Shown: one piece after another, positions 63,394 through 64,000 of the stretch
How the letters are laid out: the number at the start of each line of letters is the position of its first letter
How positions within the stretch are numbered: position 1 is the first letter of the stretch
Source: Doryteuthis pealeii
Taxonomy: Eukaryota; Mollusca; Cephalopoda; Myopsida; Loliginidae
Direction: 5' to 3'
Assembly (NCBI GenBank): GCA_023376005.1
Contig: CM042142.1
Location: 51,587,111 to 51,651,110 of the forward strand
Length of the DNA: 64,000 bases
The notes under the pieces: generated by a model
Databases searched by the model: none
The model's input: only the letters and a program-made list of their open reading frames with translations
Told to the model about the DNA's origin: nothing
Position numbers and translations under genes: made by a program

Positions 63394-63506
63394 TCAGACT
63401 CCATCAAAGCTTGAGTGGCGTTCAAATTGACTAATAAATTCAGACAATCTTCCATCATTAGAATCGGCTCTTCTTCGTCTTCATCCTTTACGTCTTCTCT
63501 GATTGG
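63394..63506 (-). CDS. Candidate internal exon, acidic protein, unknown gene
   Basis: On minus the 113 bases follow TTTTCCTTTTGATAG and are followed by the donor GTAAGT. One frame is open: PIREDVKDEDEEEPILMMED then CLNLLVNLNATQALMES, entering in phase 0 and leaving after two bases of a codon. The other frames contain stops. An acidic stretch followed by an amphipathic leucine-rich helix could be part of an armadillo/HEAT-type or coiled-coil protein, but I cannot name it. It is on the opposite strand from the three exons upstream, so it is a different gene. Confidence 0.65.
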
Positions 63507-63732
63507 CTATCAAAAGGAAAAAGAAAACATCACATGATATTGTATTGTCCGTTTTATGTTAGTCTAACTTTGTAGACTGATATCGAAAATGTTAATACAT
63601 ATATATAAAAAAAAGATTTTCCACAACACAATACTATCGAATAGAAAAAAAGAAAAAATATCTTAGCATTTTAAACAACACAATTTCCCAATGAACAGAG
63701 AACAGAAATGTGGTTTTATAGATTTACCAGGA

Positions 63733-63849
63733 TTAGCAGGACCTGTGGATATACCACAGTATGATAATTTTATTATTACAACGTTTGATATTTTTTACTT
63801 AAAAGCTATTGCTAAATAGTTCAATATGTAAAAAGTATAATAATCTGGA
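63733..63849 (-). mobile_element. Helitron H2 terminal fragment
   Basis: Minus end CTGTGG-TATAT-CCACAG hairpin then GTCCTGCTAA followed by T. Only the last 117 bp are present, running into the next copy. Confidence 0.7.
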
Positions 63850-64000
63850 TTAGCAGGGCCTATTGATATACCACAGAAATAATTTAATTATTACAACGTT
63901 TGATATTTTTTACTTAAGAGCTATTGCTAAATAGTTCAATATGTAAAACATTGGTTGTTTTTTAAATACATGTCACGATCTCATTGTTGCTATTAACTTT
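63850..64000 (-). mobile_element. Helitron H2 terminal fragment, runs off window
   Basis: A second 3-prime end (GGCCCTGCTAA followed by T on minus) directly adjoins the first, in tandem. The shared TTTGATATTTTTTACTTAA and AGCTATTGCTAAATAG text is almost identical in both. The hairpin is weakened (CTGTGG/CAATAG). Confidence 0.65.

Overview
This is a metazoan nuclear sequence that is almost entirely intronic or intergenic and very rich in repeats. Long TA, GA/TC and CA/GT microsatellites, tRNA-derived SINEs, small Helitrons, LINE 3-prime fragments and very long introns together suggest a lophotrochozoan, most likely a coleoid cephalopod. That assignment is an inference from general character; no species-diagnostic gene is present. 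No complete protein gene is visible.

Genes. Three short candidate exons with strong splice sites lie in order on the plus strand (20691-20822, 33397-33452, 42738-42840), separated by introns of about 12.6 and 9.3 kb. They look like part of one gene whose product I do not recognise, and two reading frames stay open through all three. A fourth candidate exon, acidic and on the minus strand, sits at 63394-63506 and belongs to a different gene. Most other open frames are simple-sequence translations or lie in transposons.

Mobile DNA. Several families recur: SINE-A and SINE-B (tRNA-derived, with A and B boxes), family R (about 590 bp, ending in CCAA-type tails, more than 20 copies), two non-autonomous Helitron families (H1 and H2, each with a 3-prime hairpin and CTAG/CTAA end followed by T), a 442-bp solo LTR, several fold-back or MITE-like elements, and decayed LINE 3-prime ends (an RTE-like family, a CR1/L2-like one, one with a terminal zinc knuckle, and one with a LARELKKLWNMKV-type tail). 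Exact target-site duplications resolve several nested insertions.

Ribozymes. The most striking signal is a set of hammerhead-ribozyme-like sequences. The one at 20355-20400 (minus) has all three stems, an intact CTGATGA/GAAA core and a GTA cleavage site. Others are at 56339-56382, 56111-56155, 55861-55911, 5782-5839 and 43395-43441. Weaker cores sit at the centres of long palindromes, usually beside TA microsatellites. Hammerheads are established in Penelope-like elements and retrozymes, so these palindromes are probably inverted terminal repeats of such elements.

Satellites and assembly. A 20-bp GATCAC array (43913-44852), a 21-bp array whose plus frame spells a leucine heptad (49299-50030), an 80-bp minisatellite and a duplicated CA/GA block are present. 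Positions 9600-12900 form one large, noisy palindrome flanked by inverted TC/GA arrays and a 100-N gap at 14574-14673. This looks like an unpolished fold-back read, so sequence from about 7.8 to 14.7 kb should not be trusted base by base.
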